Numbered from the stretch's first letter, positions 9,520-18,500 are shown. The stretch: 64,000 nucleotides of DNA from Flavobacteriaceae bacterium CP2B (GCA_001683825.1 LXTR01000029.1:114204-178203), one strand, 5' to 3'. Numbers and translations: made by a program. The notes: generated from the sequence alone by a model not told the origin.

Positions 9520-9558
9520 AAAAACCCCCGGGTTCCAGGGGTTCTATGGCGGGGGTTT
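9520..9558 (-). terminator. Intercistronic terminator between nrdB and nrdA
   Basis: AAACCCCCG (9522-9530) pairs with CGGGGGTTT (9550-9558), and on the minus strand the hairpin runs into five T residues. It lies immediately after the nrdB stop codon (9561-9563). It would terminate or attenuate transcription before nrdA, which starts 80 bases further on. Confidence 0.7.
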
Positions 9559-9560
9559 AT

Positions 9561-10547
9561 CTAAAAGTCAGCGTCGAAGCTGATTTTCTGTGAATCGGTA
9601 TCTTTTTCTTTGTTGAGGACGCCTGCTTTCTGGTATTCAGACACCCTTTTTTCAAAGAAGTTGGTCTTGCCCTGCAGTGAGATCATGTCCATAAAGTCAA
9701 AGGGATTGGTCGCATTGTACACCCTCTCGCATTCCAGTTCCACCAGCAGTCGGTCTGTCACAAACTCCAGGTACTGGGTCATCAGTTTGGCATTCATCCC
9801 GATCAGGCTTACCGGGAGTGATTCTGTGATGAACTCCCGCTCGATATTCAGGGCATCCACGATAATTTCGGTAATACGTTCTTTGGGGACCTTATTGACC
9901 AGGTGGTGGTTGTGGAGGTGTACCGCGTAATCGCAGTGCATTCCTTCGTCCCGTGATATCAATTCATTGGAAAAGGTCAGCCCGGGCATAAGGCCGCGTT
10001 TCTTCAGCCAGAAGATAGAGCAGAAGGCCCCGGAGAAAAAGATCCCTTCGACCGCGGCAAAGGCAATCAGGCGTTCGGCAAAACTGGGGGAATCAATCCA
10101 TTTAAGGGCCCAGTCGGCCTTCTTTTTGATCGCCGGGAAATTCTCAATGGCCTTAAAGAGGATGTTTTTCTCTTTTTCGTCTTTGACGTAGGTGTCAATC
10201 AGCAGGGAATAGGTTTCCGAATGTATGTTTTCCATCATGATCTGGAAGCCGTAGAAGAACTTCGCTTCGGAGTACTGCACTTCGTTCACGAAATTCTCTG
10301 CCAGGTTCTCGTTGACGATGCCGTCTGAAGCGGCAAAGAAAGCGAGGATATGTTTTATAAAATAGCGCTCGTCATCATTGAGTTTGTTGTTCCAGTCGGC
10401 AAGGTCCTGGTGCAGGTCAATCTCTTCTGCCGTCCAGAAACAAGCCTCGCATTTCTTGTACCACTCCCATAAATCGTGGTGTTTTATGGGGAATATTACA
10501 AATCGATCCTCGTTTTCCTGCAAAATAGGCTCTACGGCTGATGACAT
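9561..10547 (-). CDS. nrdB: Ribonucleoside-diphosphate reductase, beta subunit (class Ia)
   Basis: A 328-residue ferritin-like protein matching NrdB. The helices that hold the di-iron centre are visible: [16 protein letters not shown] in the first quarter (acidic ligand), then [20 protein letters not shown] with the radical-site region and the Glu/His ligands, then [20 protein letters not shown] with further Glu and His ligands. It makes the tyrosyl radical used by NrdA. It is upstream of nrdA on the same strand, separated by 119 bases containing a terminator-like hairpin. A perfect short palindrome lies about 220 bases upstream at 10769-10785 and could be a regulator site. No clear -33/-7 promoter was identified. 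Confidence 0.97.
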   Translation of the reverse strand: MSSAVEPILQENEDRFVIFPIKHHDLWEWYKKCEACFWTAEEIDLHQDLADWNNKLNDDERYFIKHILAFFAASDGIVNENLAENFVNEVQYSEAKFFYGFQIMMENIHSETYSLLIDTYVKDEKEKNILFKAIENFPAIKKKADWALKWIDSPSFAERLIAFAAVEGIFFSGAFCSIFWLKKRGLMPGLTFSNELISRDEGMHCDYAVHLHNHHLVNKVPKERITEIIVDALNIEREFITESLPVSLIGMNAKLMTQYLEFVTDRLLVELECERVYNATNPFDFMDMISLQGKTNFFEKRVSEYQKAGVLNKEKDTDSQKISFDADF

Positions 10548-11216
10548 ATCTTCTCTGCTTTAAAATTAGTATTAAGGGGTGTTATTTGCTACCAGTTGGG
10601 ACCAACAAAGATTTAAAAATGCGACCAGATTCTAAAGGGGGAAATTGCAATAGGACCACAAAGTTTTTAACACAATTTGTTGAAATCCATGCTCAGAAAG
10701 GGATTTTATTACCCTTCCGATACATCGCAATTTTGCATAAATATTTCCGCCTGAAAATTACACCGGTGAGTATAATAAATATACTGTTTGGTGTATTATT
10801 TAACGGCCAGGGGAAAACACCGGGATGGGAAACCGGGCACAGGCCACATCAATGGCAGAATGCCGGGGCATTGCCCCGCTATAGCCACCTGCCACAAAGG
10901 CAAAGCAGCACTTAAACAAAATGGAACCTTGTAAGGAAAACGTGAAGATACTGACAAACCGTACGGCCCTCCCGATGCCTTTAATTGCATTACCACAACT
11001 TGGCTGGCCGACCCAGGTAGTTCCCCCGAAACCTAAAATCAGCCGTAACCCTACCAGCCTAAGCTGGCCTGGTCATCCAATTCGCGTAACCCGACACCGG
11101 CAGGTGGCTCCGGTCATTCAACCTTGCACCACCGCGATGGGCCGTAACTCTGGTTTGACAGTTAAAAATTGTACAAAATGTGTTAAGGGCCCTCCTACAG
11201 GCCTCTTGTGAACATG
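10548..11216. other. Intergenic stretch without a recognisable gene (669 bases)
   Basis: No frame with coding character was found on either strand. It holds a perfect palindrome AGTATA-ataaa-TATACT at 10769-10785 upstream of nrdB and a small perfect hairpin CGGGGCA-T-TGCCCCG at 10864-10878. The stretch from about 10920 to 11200 is ordinary in composition and I see nothing I can name in it. Confidence 0.5.
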
Positions 11217-11765
11217 CTATTTCCGGACAGCGCTAAAGCCCCCGTTGAGGCCGATGGTCTTTCCCTGTACATTCGTCAGGGACAGGGCCAGCGTACCCCT
11301 TAGAACCCCCTCGCCTATATGGCCGATGGTGAGCGACCCCTTTTTCGCAAAAAAGGGCTGTTCTCCCAGGGCATTGATGCTGGCAAATCCGAATACCCCC
11401 TCAAAATTGGAGAGGAACCCCTGGATTTCGCCATTGATTTTGTATGTGGATCCTATGGTTAGCGGTGCTTCCTTTTTTGGCCTGGCGATAAAGATGCCCA
11501 GGTAATGGGGGCTGTCCGCGCAGGTATTGCTCAGGTGTAATTTCAACATGGCCTGTGAACCATCACCCCAGGATTCTTCCACTTTTTCATATACTCCCTG
11601 CCCTTCTAACAGCAAGGTTGTTTCGCCATCGGCCCGCAGGAGGTAGGCCCCATCATAGGGCAGTCCGGCGTCTCCCGGAACAGCCGGGGCCCCGTGTGAG
11701 GTAACGAATAGCAGCACGATTCCCCAAAGGGCAAATTTCACCAATTTGATTATGAAGTGTGACAT
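11217..11765 (-). CDS. Secreted protein of unknown function
   Basis: A 182-residue protein. The first 30 residues form a signal peptide (MSHFIIKLVKFALWGIVLLF...). The rest is rich in short beta-type segments and Gly (TLLLEGQGVYEKVEES, LHLSNTCADSPHYLGIF, GSTYKINGEIQGFLSNFEGV), which suggests a small beta-sandwich or barrel domain exported to the periplasm or surface. A single Cys sits near the middle. It follows a 51-residue membrane peptide gene on the same strand by six bases, so the two are probably co-transcribed. I do not recognise the family. Confidence 0.6.
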   Translation of the reverse strand: MSHFIIKLVKFALWGIVLLFVTSHGAPAVPGDAGLPYDGAYLLRADGETTLLLEGQGVYEKVEESWGDGSQAMLKLHLSNTCADSPHYLGIFIARPKKEAPLTIGSTYKINGEIQGFLSNFEGVFGFASINALGEQPFFAKKGSLTIGHIGEGVLRGTLALSLTNVQGKTIGLNGGFSAVRK

Positions 11766-11771
11766 AACAGG

Positions 11772-11927
11772 TTATTCAGAACGAGAAACCTCCGTGGAAA
11801 GAAATTTGGACATCGGTTGTTGCAGGACCAGTTCCTCCTGGGAAACCGGTTCCTGGTACTTCTCTACCCAAACGGCAATGATCAGGGTAACCAGCAGGAC
11901 TGCAAAAAATATTACACACTTTTTCAT
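11772..11927 (-). CDS. Small single-span membrane protein (51 residues)
   Basis: Read directly from the minus strand: ATG at 11927, TAA at 11772-11774. The product begins MKKCVIFFAVLLVTLIIAVW, one strong transmembrane segment or uncleaved signal anchor. A hydrophilic tail of about 30 residues follows, ending TEVSRSE. The stop lies only six bases before the start of the secreted protein at 11765, so both likely form one operon. The family is unknown. The Lys-Lys start, clean hydrophobic core and tight spacing argue for a real gene. Confidence 0.55.
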   Translation of the reverse strand: MKKCVIFFAVLLVTLIIAVWVEKYQEPVSQEELVLQQPMSKFLSTEVSRSE

Positions 11928-12250
11928 TTGCTTTCTTTTAAAATTCCGAGCTGACGACCCTTAGGCACATTCGGGGGGACGGCGCTCGTCAGTCAAATGT
12001 AAGAAAGCACCTGTCGCCCCAAAACGGAGATGTATAACCTGCACCAAATCGTGTATAGATGGCAGGCAGCCCTCGGGCCGCGATTCTTCCCGATGGGCCC
12101 CGGGGACCGCCCATAGGGAGGGTCGGGATCCCAATGACAGCCCTTTTGTGCCATGCATACAGAAAACCCCGCTAATGGCACATCTTTTTAAACGCCCAAA
12201 AGTGAGTAGCGATAATTTTGTTTATCTTACCCATACCTTTGTACTGTATT
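11928..12250. promoter_or_regulatory. Divergent intergenic region with a -7 box for the LytTR regulator
   Basis: This 323-base region separates the small membrane gene from the response regulator. TACCTTTG at 12234-12241 is a perfect match to TAnnTTTG, ten bases before the ATG at 12251; the only nearby TTG (12218-12220) is 13 bases upstream of it, which is short for a -33 element. The remainder is GC-rich and shows no gene. Confidence 0.4.
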
Positions 12251-12985
12251 ATGATTGAAGCCGTAATTGTAGATGACGAGATAAAGGCGCTGCAAAGTTT
12301 GTCATGGGAACTCACTAATTTCAGTGATGAAATCCATGTCATTGCTTCCTTTACCGATCCTTTCGAGGCCCTGTCTTACCTGGAGCTCCACAGGCCGGAT
12401 TGCCTTTTTTTGGATATCGAGATGCCTACCATGGACGGATTTCAATTCATTCAGAAGATCAAGAACAAGGATTTTCCGGTTGTCATTACCACGGCCTATA
12501 ACCAATACGCCATCAAAGCACTGAAGAATGAGGCCATCGATTATTTGTTGAAACCGATAGACACCGATGACCTCAAGGATACCATCGTTAAGATAAAGAA
12601 ATTCAACGCGCGGAACTATACGGCCGACCGCCTGGAGAAGCTGCTGTTGAACTTCAACAGCCAATCGTCTCATAAGAAAATCACGTTCAATACGGATGGG
12701 AAGCTGATCTTCCTTGAGGCCAACGACATCCTGTATGCGGAATCGGACGGGAATTACAGCACCATTTTCCTGACCGATGGCCAAAAAATCGTGCTCACCA
12801 AGAAATTAAAGGAAGTGAATGAACTGCTGCCGTCCGACTCCTTCTTCCGGATCCACAATTCCTACGTCATCAACCTGTCGAAAATCAAGGAATTCCTTAA
12901 GACAGATGGGTATGTTGTCCTTAGTTCCAACCATAAAATCCCTGTCTCACGGCAAAAAAAGTCCGGTTTCCTGGATATGTTCTAA
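12251..12985 (+). CDS. LytTR-family response regulator
   Basis: A 244-residue protein with an N-terminal receiver domain (VDDE at 7-10, phospho-acceptor Asp55 in CLFLDIEMP, Lys in the YLLKPID segment near 100). It has a C-terminal LytTR DNA-binding domain (KITFNTDGKLIFLEANDILY, then FFRIHNSYVINL and KIPVSRQKK). The frame is open eleven codons further upstream, but the ATG at 12251 gives the normal start and lies just after a -7 box. Nine bases separate it from the histidine kinase gene, so they form a two-component pair of the LytS/LytR type. Targets are unknown. Confidence 0.93.
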   Translation: MIEAVIVDDEIKALQSLSWELTNFSDEIHVIASFTDPFEALSYLELHRPDCLFLDIEMPTMDGFQFIQKIKNKDFPVVITTAYNQYAIKALKNEAIDYLLKPIDTDDLKDTIVKIKKFNARNYTADRLEKLLLNFNSQSSHKKITFNTDGKLIFLEANDILYAESDGNYSTIFLTDGQKIVLTKKLKEVNELLPSDSFFRIHNSYVINLSKIKEFLKTDGYVVLSSNHKIPVSRQKKSGFLDMF

Positions 12986-12994
12986 ACGGGCAGT

Positions 12995-14929
12995 ATGCGT
13001 TCCTACCCCTTTTATTCGTTCCTCCTTTTCCTCGTTTACTTTATGGCTGCCCCCGGGCACGCCCAGGAGATGCCCAGACGTTTCCTGAAGTTGACCGACA
13101 GCCTGGTAAAGGCCGCCCCCAAATCCTATATGGAATTGGACACGATCCTCAGCCAGTACCGCGGTGATACCCTGTTAATGAACTATTTTGTCCTGCAATC
13201 AGCCCAGAGAGCGTATCTGGAAGGAACCTCCTACGCCTATAACCAACTGGGGGTCAGGTTCCGCGAGGTCTCGGCCTATGAAAAATCCATCCAGTATCAC
13301 GAAAATGCCCTGCAGGCTGCCCTGGAAGCCAATAACATGGAGTTTCGGATTTTCAGCCTCAATTTGCTGGGGCAGGTACACCTGCGCAACGATGCCATCA
13401 AATCAGCGCTGGATTACAACCAGGAAGCGCTGGAGTTGGCCCGATCCGTAAAAAACCCCTCCCCCCTGGTCAAAAAAAGCATGAATGCGACCCTCAACGG
13501 CATCGGCAATATTTACAGGACCCTGGAACAGTACGATCTGGCCATTGAATTGTTCAGGGAATCGCTGGAACTGGACCAGGAACTGGGCAACACCCTGGGC
13601 CTCGCCATCAATTACGCCAACATAGGCGAATGCCTGGAAGCAGAAGGAAAACTGGAAGAAGCGCTGGACAACTACAACCGGGCGCTCGCTATGAATGAGC
13701 TGTTAAATTCACCCCGTGTAAGGGTGATCAGCAATTACGGTATCGCCCATGTATACGTGCATCAGGGACGAACCAAGGAGGCCCTGGCCATCTTTGAATC
13801 CATCCTGCCCCTGGCGGAGCAACTGGGCGATATGGAAATCATCTCGGCGATATACATCAATATCGGATGGGACTTTATCCATTCGGGCGATTACGACAAA
13901 GCCCTGTCCTATCTTTTAGAAGGGCTGGAAATGTCTGAGAACTATGGCCTGATCAGCAACCAATACACGGCCAACACCTTCCTGCACGACCTGTATGAAA
14001 AGCAGGGCGATTTTAAGAAGGCCCTGGACTATTACAAAACGGCCCAGACCTACAGGAAGCAGATTTCCAACGACCGTAACCGCCGTTATGTATACGACAT
14101 GATCTCTAGGACCGAGGTGGAAAAACGGAGCAACCAGATTGAAATGCTGGCCAAGGAAAACGAGATCGTAAAACTGCGGTTGCGCAGGAACCAGAACACC
14201 CTGCTTATTGGCGCGTTGATGCTGGCCCTCTTTTCCCTCATCCTCTATGTGCTGTACCGGCAGTACCAGCTGAAGAGCGATAAAAAACTGCTCACCCTGG
14301 AGCAAAGTATGCTGCGTAGCCAGATGAACCCGCACTTCCTCTTCAATTCACTGAACTCCATCAAACTTTACATCATCAACAATGAGAAGAAAAACGCGGT
14401 GCATTACCTCAACAAGTTTTCCAAGCTGGTGCGTAAAATCCTGGAGGCCTCCTCTGTAAAGGAAATTTCACTGGCAGATGAACTGGAAACGGTAGAACTA
14501 TACATGAACATAGAGAACATCCGCTTCAACAATGAGATTCAATTTAAAGCCGCTATCGATGCGGGTATAGACCCGCACCTGATAAAAATCCCTTCCCTTA
14601 TCCTGCAACCGTTCCTGGAAAACGCGCTATGGCATGGCCTTTCTTCAAAATCAGGGGAAAAGCGTATTGATTTGCAGGTGTCCCGGGAAAACAAGAATTT
14701 CATCCTTATCACGATCACAGACAACGGGGTAGGCCGGGAGGAGGCGGAAAAAGTCAAGCAAAGCAAGGTGCTGCAACGAAAATCGGTAGGGATCGCCATT
14801 ACAAGGGAACGCCTGGCCAATTTTTCCAAGGATTACCAGAATTCCTTCCAGGTAGAAATCATCGACCTTTATAGCGAAACGCAGAAGGCCAGGGGCACCA
14901 GTGTAAAACTGCACATCCCTACGGTTTAG
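12995..14929 (+). CDS. TPR-containing sensor histidine kinase (LytS/YehU-like)
   Basis: A 644-residue protein. A signal peptide (about 1-23, ending GHAQ) is followed by a periplasmic array of TPR-like helices to about residue 370 (repeats such as YNQLGVRFREVSAYEKSIQY and DYDKALSYLLEGLEMSE). One transmembrane helix follows (LLIGALMLALFSLILYVLYR), then a coiled linker. The kinase core is of the His_kinase/LytS type: phospho-His in SQMNPHFLFNSLNSI, N-box FLENALWHG and G-box DNGVGREEA. It probably senses an envelope protein or peptide signal through the TPRs and phosphorylates the LytTR regulator encoded nine bases upstream. Its last 11 bases overlap the convergent DUF3109 gene. Confidence 0.92.
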   Translation: MRSYPFYSFLLFLVYFMAAPGHAQEMPRRFLKLTDSLVKAAPKSYMELDTILSQYRGDTLLMNYFVLQSAQRAYLEGTSYAYNQLGVRFREVSAYEKSIQYHENALQAALEANNMEFRIFSLNLLGQVHLRNDAIKSALDYNQEALELARSVKNPSPLVKKSMNATLNGIGNIYRTLEQYDLAIELFRESLELDQELGNTLGLAINYANIGECLEAEGKLEEALDNYNRALAMNELLNSPRVRVISNYGIAHVYVHQGRTKEALAIFESILPLAEQLGDMEIISAIYINIGWDFIHSGDYDKALSYLLEGLEMSENYGLISNQYTANTFLHDLYEKQGDFKKALDYYKTAQTYRKQISNDRNRRYVYDMISRTEVEKRSNQIEMLAKENEIVKLRLRRNQNTLLIGALMLALFSLILYVLYRQYQLKSDKKLLTLEQSMLRSQMNPHFLFNSLNSIKLYIINNEKKNAVHYLNKFSKLVRKILEASSVKEISLADELETVELYMNIENIRFNNEIQFKAAIDAGIDPHLIKIPSLILQPFLENALWHGLSSKSGEKRIDLQVSRENKNFILITITDNGVGREEAEKVKQSKVLQRKSVGIAITRERLANFSKDYQNSFQVEIIDLYSETQKARGTSVKLHIPTV

Positions 14930-15491
14930 CAATTTCGCCGGCCACCTGTTCCAGTTCGGCATACCACCCGGCCCCGAATTTTCGGATCAGGGCTTCCTTT
15001 ACAAATTTATAGATAGGGACCTTTAGTTCCTTACCCAGGGCGCATGCGGGGTCGCAAATTTGCCATTGGTGGTAATTGACGGCTACCAGGCTGGTATAGG
15101 CTTTCACCCGCACGGGGTAGAGGTGGCAGGAAATGGGTTTTTTCCATTTGGTGGCGCCGGCATTATAGGCTTTTTCCAAACCGCATTCAGCCGTACCGTT
15201 TTCACTGAAGGTCGCATAGGCGCATTCGTTCTGGTTCACCAGGGGGGTCTCCCATTCGCCATCGTCCCCTTTTATAAAAGCGCCTTGTTCTTCTATCGCC
15301 CGGATGCCCTCTTCCCTTAGGAAGGGCTTTACTTTTTGATAGATCTCCATGAGGACGCCCGTTTCCCGGTCATCGAGGGGGGCCCCCGCCTCCCCGTCCA
15401 CGCAGCAGGCGCCTTTGCAGGCCTGAAGGTTACACACAAAATCCCGCTCCAGGATTTCTTCGGATATGATGGTATTGCCAAGCTGGAACAT
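14919..15491 (-). CDS. DUF3109 family Cys-rich protein
   Basis: A 190-residue cytoplasmic protein with many conserved cysteines: CNLQACKGACC near residue 20, then NECAY, AECGLEKAYN, SCHLYPVR and WQICDPACALG. This is the pattern of the DUF3109/YkgJ-related group, thought to bind zinc or iron. A start at 15512 is possible. However, a perfect -7 box (15510-15517) covers that position, so the start codon is more likely the ATG at 15491 (MFQLGNTIISEEIL). It is monocistronic and convergent with the TPR kinase, overlapping it by 11 bases. The biochemical role is not established for the family. Confidence 0.85.
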   Translation of the reverse strand: MFQLGNTIISEEILERDFVCNLQACKGACCVDGEAGAPLDDRETGVLMEIYQKVKPFLREEGIRAIEEQGAFIKGDDGEWETPLVNQNECAYATFSENGTAECGLEKAYNAGATKWKKPISCHLYPVRVKAYTSLVAVNYHQWQICDPACALGKELKVPIYKFVKEALIRKFGAGWYAELEQVAGEIAKP

Positions 15492-15509
15492 GGGCTCAGA
15501 GAATTTTGG

Positions 15510-15517
15510 CAAAGATA
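15510..15517 (-). promoter_or_regulatory. -7 box of the DUF3109 gene
   Basis: On the minus strand the sequence reads TATCTTTG, a perfect TAnnTTTG. It lies 19 bases upstream of the ATG at 15491 and overlaps the alternative start at 15512, which argues for the shorter protein. Confidence 0.5.
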
Positions 15518-15582
15518 CTCCTTAAGGCGATACAGGCATGAAGAATTTCCAGGTTCCGTAATCCAAAGCGGTCCTTAAACCG

Positions 15583-15590
15583 TACATTTG
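15583..15590 (+). promoter_or_regulatory. -7 box of the MarC gene
   Basis: TACATTTG is a perfect TAnnTTTG match and lies 23 bases before the MarC start codon. No clear -33 TTG was found in front of it. Confidence 0.4.
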
Positions 15591-15613
15591 CCGGATAATT
15601 TTAAGAAGGAACC

Positions 15614-16201
15614 ATGAATTTTAATTTCAGAGAAATCGCTACGACCACGATGGTCCTGTTCGCGGTCATCGACATACTGGGTGGGATACCGGTAATTATT
15701 AACCTCAGGAACAAGGTGGGCCATATACAATCGGGCAAGGCGTCCATTGTCGCGGCCTCCCTGATGGTGGCTTTTCTGTTTGTGGGAGACGAGATCCTGA
15801 AGCTTATCGGGATTGACGTGAATTCCTTTGCCGTAGCCGGGGCGCTTATCATCTTTTTCCTCGCCATAGAAATGATCCTGGGCATTACCCTCTACAAGGA
15901 TGACGAGCCCGAAAGCGCCTCCATTGTCCCGATCGCCTTTCCATTGATCGCCGGGGCGGGCACCCTTACGTCCCTGCTATCCCTGCGGGCCGAATACCAT
16001 GTGGAAAACATCATTGTAGCCATTGTCCTCAATACGATTTTTGTGTACCTTGTGCTGAAATCTTCCGCCAAAATAGGCCATTTCCTGGGCAAAGGCGGCT
16101 TGAGCATCATCCGGAAGGTGTTTGGTGTTATCCTGATGGCGATTGCCGTGAAACTGTTTGCAGCCAATGTACATGAGCTCTTTCTAAACCCCCAACTATA
16201 A
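15614..16201 (+). CDS. MarC family integral membrane protein (UPF0056)
   Basis: A 195-residue protein with six hydrophobic segments, matching the MarC/UPF0056 family in length and pattern: FAVIDILGGIPVIINLR at the N-terminus, AGALIIFFLAIEMILG in the middle, the PIAFPLIAGAGTLTSLL signature and GVILMAIAVKLFAANVHELF at the end. It is an inner-membrane protein. The family was once linked to multiple antibiotic resistance but its transport role is unproven. The next gene, a small membrane protein, begins nine bases after the stop and is probably in the same transcript. Confidence 0.92.
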   Translation: MNFNFREIATTTMVLFAVIDILGGIPVIINLRNKVGHIQSGKASIVAASLMVAFLFVGDEILKLIGIDVNSFAVAGALIIFFLAIEMILGITLYKDDEPESASIVPIAFPLIAGAGTLTSLLSLRAEYHVENIIVAIVLNTIFVYLVLKSSAKIGHFLGKGGLSIIRKVFGVILMAIAVKLFAANVHELFLNPQL

Positions 16202-16210
16202 GCCATCATA

Positions 16211-16414
16211 ATGAGCAAGACCGTTAGTATCATCCTGATCATCCTGGCCGTTGGCCTTATTTCGTACAACGTTACCCTGGTCGATTACCAGGATCCCCTG
16301 GAAGGCGACAGCATCATCGCCATTATCGGGATCTTTGCCGCCTTGTGTGCCATTGTGCTGATCCTGATCTTCCTGGCTTCCAAAAAGATCCAAAAAAAAG
16401 TAGAAGAAGATTAA
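16211..16414 (+). CDS. Small two-helix membrane protein of unknown function
   Basis: A 67-residue protein with two predicted membrane helices (VSIILIILAVGLISYNVTLV and IIAIIGIFAALCAIVLILIF) and a basic-acidic tail (KKIQKKVEED) that should be cytoplasmic. It lies nine bases after marC and overlaps the 3' end of the convergent S41 protease gene by four bases. This is a common arrangement of small hypothetical membrane proteins in Flavobacteriaceae, and I cannot assign a function. The strong hydrophobic pattern and spacing make it very likely real. Confidence 0.75.
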   Translation: MSKTVSIILIILAVGLISYNVTLVDYQDPLEGDSIIAIIGIFAALCAIVLILIFLASKKIQKKVEED

Positions 16415-18048
16415 TCGTTGGCGCTGATCCTGGACGCTTCCCGTTGCCGGATCGTAGGCTGGTCGAGTTCCAGGACCTTCTGCAGCATGGCATCGGAGGC
16501 AGCTTTGATCTTTGCCTGCAGGTTGGGGTTAAACAACTGGGCCGCCATGGCCGCTTTAAGGTGCGCCTTGATCCGGTCTTCCAGGTCGTAGTACCTCAGG
16601 TTTAGTTTTTGCACCAGGGGCCACTGTTCCGCATAATTGATGAAGTCCTCAAAAAGCAGGTCGTCCACCTTGAAATCCGAATAAAAATCCTGTTCGCTAT
16701 AGTGCTTATACCGGCTGCGGTCTTGTTCCAGGTGTTCAAAGACAAAGCGCGAAAACAGTCCGTAACCACTGTCGAGGCTCTCCACGGCCTCCTCCTCGTT
16801 GCTGCCGATAGGGACAAATACATCGGGGATGATGCCCCCTCCGCCATAGACGATATTCCCTTTTGGGGTGGTAAATTTCAACGAATCGGCCACCTTGATG
16901 CTATCTACGGACGTAAGCTCGCCGTTATGGTAACGATCGGTGAATTTCTCGTAATAATCCTTGGTGCCATTGGTATAGGGTTTCTGTATAGACCTTCCGG
17001 TGGGGGTATAGTAGCGGGAAACCGTAAGGCGGATGGCCGAGCCGTCTCCCAGCTCCATTTCACGCTGTACCAGCCCTTTCCCGAACGACCTGCGCCCTAC
17101 GATGGTGCCGATGTCATTGTCCTGCAAAGCCCCCGCCACGATCTCACTGGCCGAAGCGGAACGTTCATTGATGAGGACATACACAGGTTGGTCTTCAAAG
17201 CTGCCCTTTTTGCTGGCGTAGCTGTTGGACACCTCCCCATTCTTGTTTTTGGTAAATAAAATCAACTTGCCGTCTTTCAGGAACTCATCGGCCATCTGTT
17301 CGGCAATGCTCAGGTAGCCCCCGGGATTGTCCCGCAGGTCCAGGGTTAATTTTTTGGCCCCCTGGCGCTTCAGGGATTTCAGGGCGTCCAGGAATTCGGC
17401 ATAGGTGCTTTCTGCAAAGCGGTTCACTTTGATGTAACCCATGTCCGGACTCATCATAAAATGGGCTTCCACGCTTTTCAGCGGGATCCGGTCGCGCCTC
17501 AGCCTGACATTGAAGGTCTTGTCTTCACTTTTTCGGAACACCTTGAGGTCTACAGAACTGCCCTGGGCCCCTTTGAGTTTCCCGACTACCTCGTCGCTGG
17601 GCAACCTCCGCCCGAAGAGGGTATCGCCGTCTGCCGACAGGATACGGTCTCCCGGCTGTATCCCTTTGATATAACTGGGCCCTTTTTCGATGGTACGGAT
17701 CACCGCGATGGTATCCTTGTACATGTAAAAGTTTATCCCGATCCCCACGAAGTCTCCCTTCATGTTTTCGGAAACCTTCTTCATTTCACTTTTGGGGATG
17801 TAGACCGAATGCGGGTCGAGCTTGTCCAGGATATTGTTCACCGTAACATCCACGATGCTATCCGTATTGATCTCGTCTACATACTCGTAATCGATGAAGT
17901 CGATCAGACGGTTGAGCTTGTCTTTTTTGGAATTGGTGGTGAAGAGTTTTTCCGGGCTGTCGTTAAAATTCAACTTTCCGCCCAGGAAGATCCCCAACGC
18001 CAGCGCAAGGGCAATCGCGGTGGGCCATATGTAATAACTCCTCTTCAT
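16411..18048 (-). CDS. S41 family C-terminal processing peptidase (CtpA/Prc-like)
   Basis: A 545-residue protease. An N-terminal membrane anchor or signal (about residues 5-25) is followed by the S41 N-terminal helical region and a PDZ domain (about 85-165: DFVGIGINFYMYKDT, GPSYIKGIQPGDRILSADGD). The peptidase core follows, with the nucleophile Ser in NERSASASEIVAGAL and the general-base Lys in GRRSFGKGLVQ. It should act in the periplasm, cutting protein C-termini. A helical C-terminal extension of about 130 residues follows. The gene starts 14 bases after the dCMP deaminase stop, so the two are probably co-transcribed. Confidence 0.94.
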   Translation of the reverse strand: MKRSYYIWPTAIALALALGIFLGGKLNFNDSPEKLFTTNSKKDKLNRLIDFIDYEYVDEINTDSIVDVTVNNILDKLDPHSVYIPKSEMKKVSENMKGDFVGIGINFYMYKDTIAVIRTIEKGPSYIKGIQPGDRILSADGDTLFGRRLPSDEVVGKLKGAQGSSVDLKVFRKSEDKTFNVRLRRDRIPLKSVEAHFMMSPDMGYIKVNRFAESTYAEFLDALKSLKRQGAKKLTLDLRDNPGGYLSIAEQMADEFLKDGKLILFTKNKNGEVSNSYASKKGSFEDQPVYVLINERSASASEIVAGALQDNDIGTIVGRRSFGKGLVQREMELGDGSAIRLTVSRYYTPTGRSIQKPYTNGTKDYYEKFTDRYHNGELTSVDSIKVADSLKFTTPKGNIVYGGGGIIPDVFVPIGSNEEEAVESLDSGYGLFSRFVFEHLEQDRSRYKHYSEQDFYSDFKVDDLLFEDFINYAEQWPLVQKLNLRYYDLEDRIKAHLKAAMAAQLFNPNLQAKIKAASDAMLQKVLELDQPTIRQREASRISAND

Positions 18049-18062
18049 TGATGGGCCTTGGT

Positions 18063-18500
18063 TTAAACGACACTTTCATTGACCGGCAAATGTTCCAAAG
18101 ACACCCCGGCCCTTTCCAGGAAACGGATTCCCGAATCGTCCTTATAGGCGGTTTGATACACCACACGTTTTATGCCAGACTGGTGGATGAGCTTACTGCA
18201 TTCCCTGCAGGGTGAAAGGGTGATGTACAGGGTCGCCCCCTCACAGGACTGCGTGGATGACGCCACTTTGGAAATGGCATTCGCTTCAGCATGAAGTACA
18301 TACCATTTGGTATATCCCTCTTCATCCTCACAGACATTCTCAAATCCCGAAGGGGTGCCGTTATAGCCATCGGAAATGATCATCCGGTCTTTTACGATGA
18401 TGGCGCCTACCTGCCTTCGCACGCAGTACGACAATTTTCCCCACTCCTGGGCCATCCGCAGATAGGCCCGGTCGTATTTTTCCTGTTTACTCACTTTCAC
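18063..18500 (-). CDS. dCMP deaminase family protein (ComEB-like)
   Basis: A 145-residue zinc-dependent deaminase. The catalytic zinc site is complete: HAEANAI (His ligand and proton-shuttle Glu) and PCRECSKLI (two Cys ligands). The start MKVSKQEKYDRAYLRMAQEWGK and the segment RRQVGAIIVKDRMIISDGYNG are characteristic of deoxycytidylate deaminases, which make dUMP for thymidylate synthesis. It is cytoplasmic. It lies directly upstream of the S41 protease. The 170 bases before it contain a near -7 box on the minus strand (TATCTTCG at 18565-18572). Confidence 0.9.
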   Translation of the reverse strand: MKVSKQEKYDRAYLRMAQEWGKLSYCVRRQVGAIIVKDRMIISDGYNGTPSGFENVCEDEEGYTKWYVLHAEANAISKVASSTQSCEGATLYITLSPCRECSKLIHQSGIKRVVYQTAYKDDSGIRFLERAGVSLEHLPVNESVV

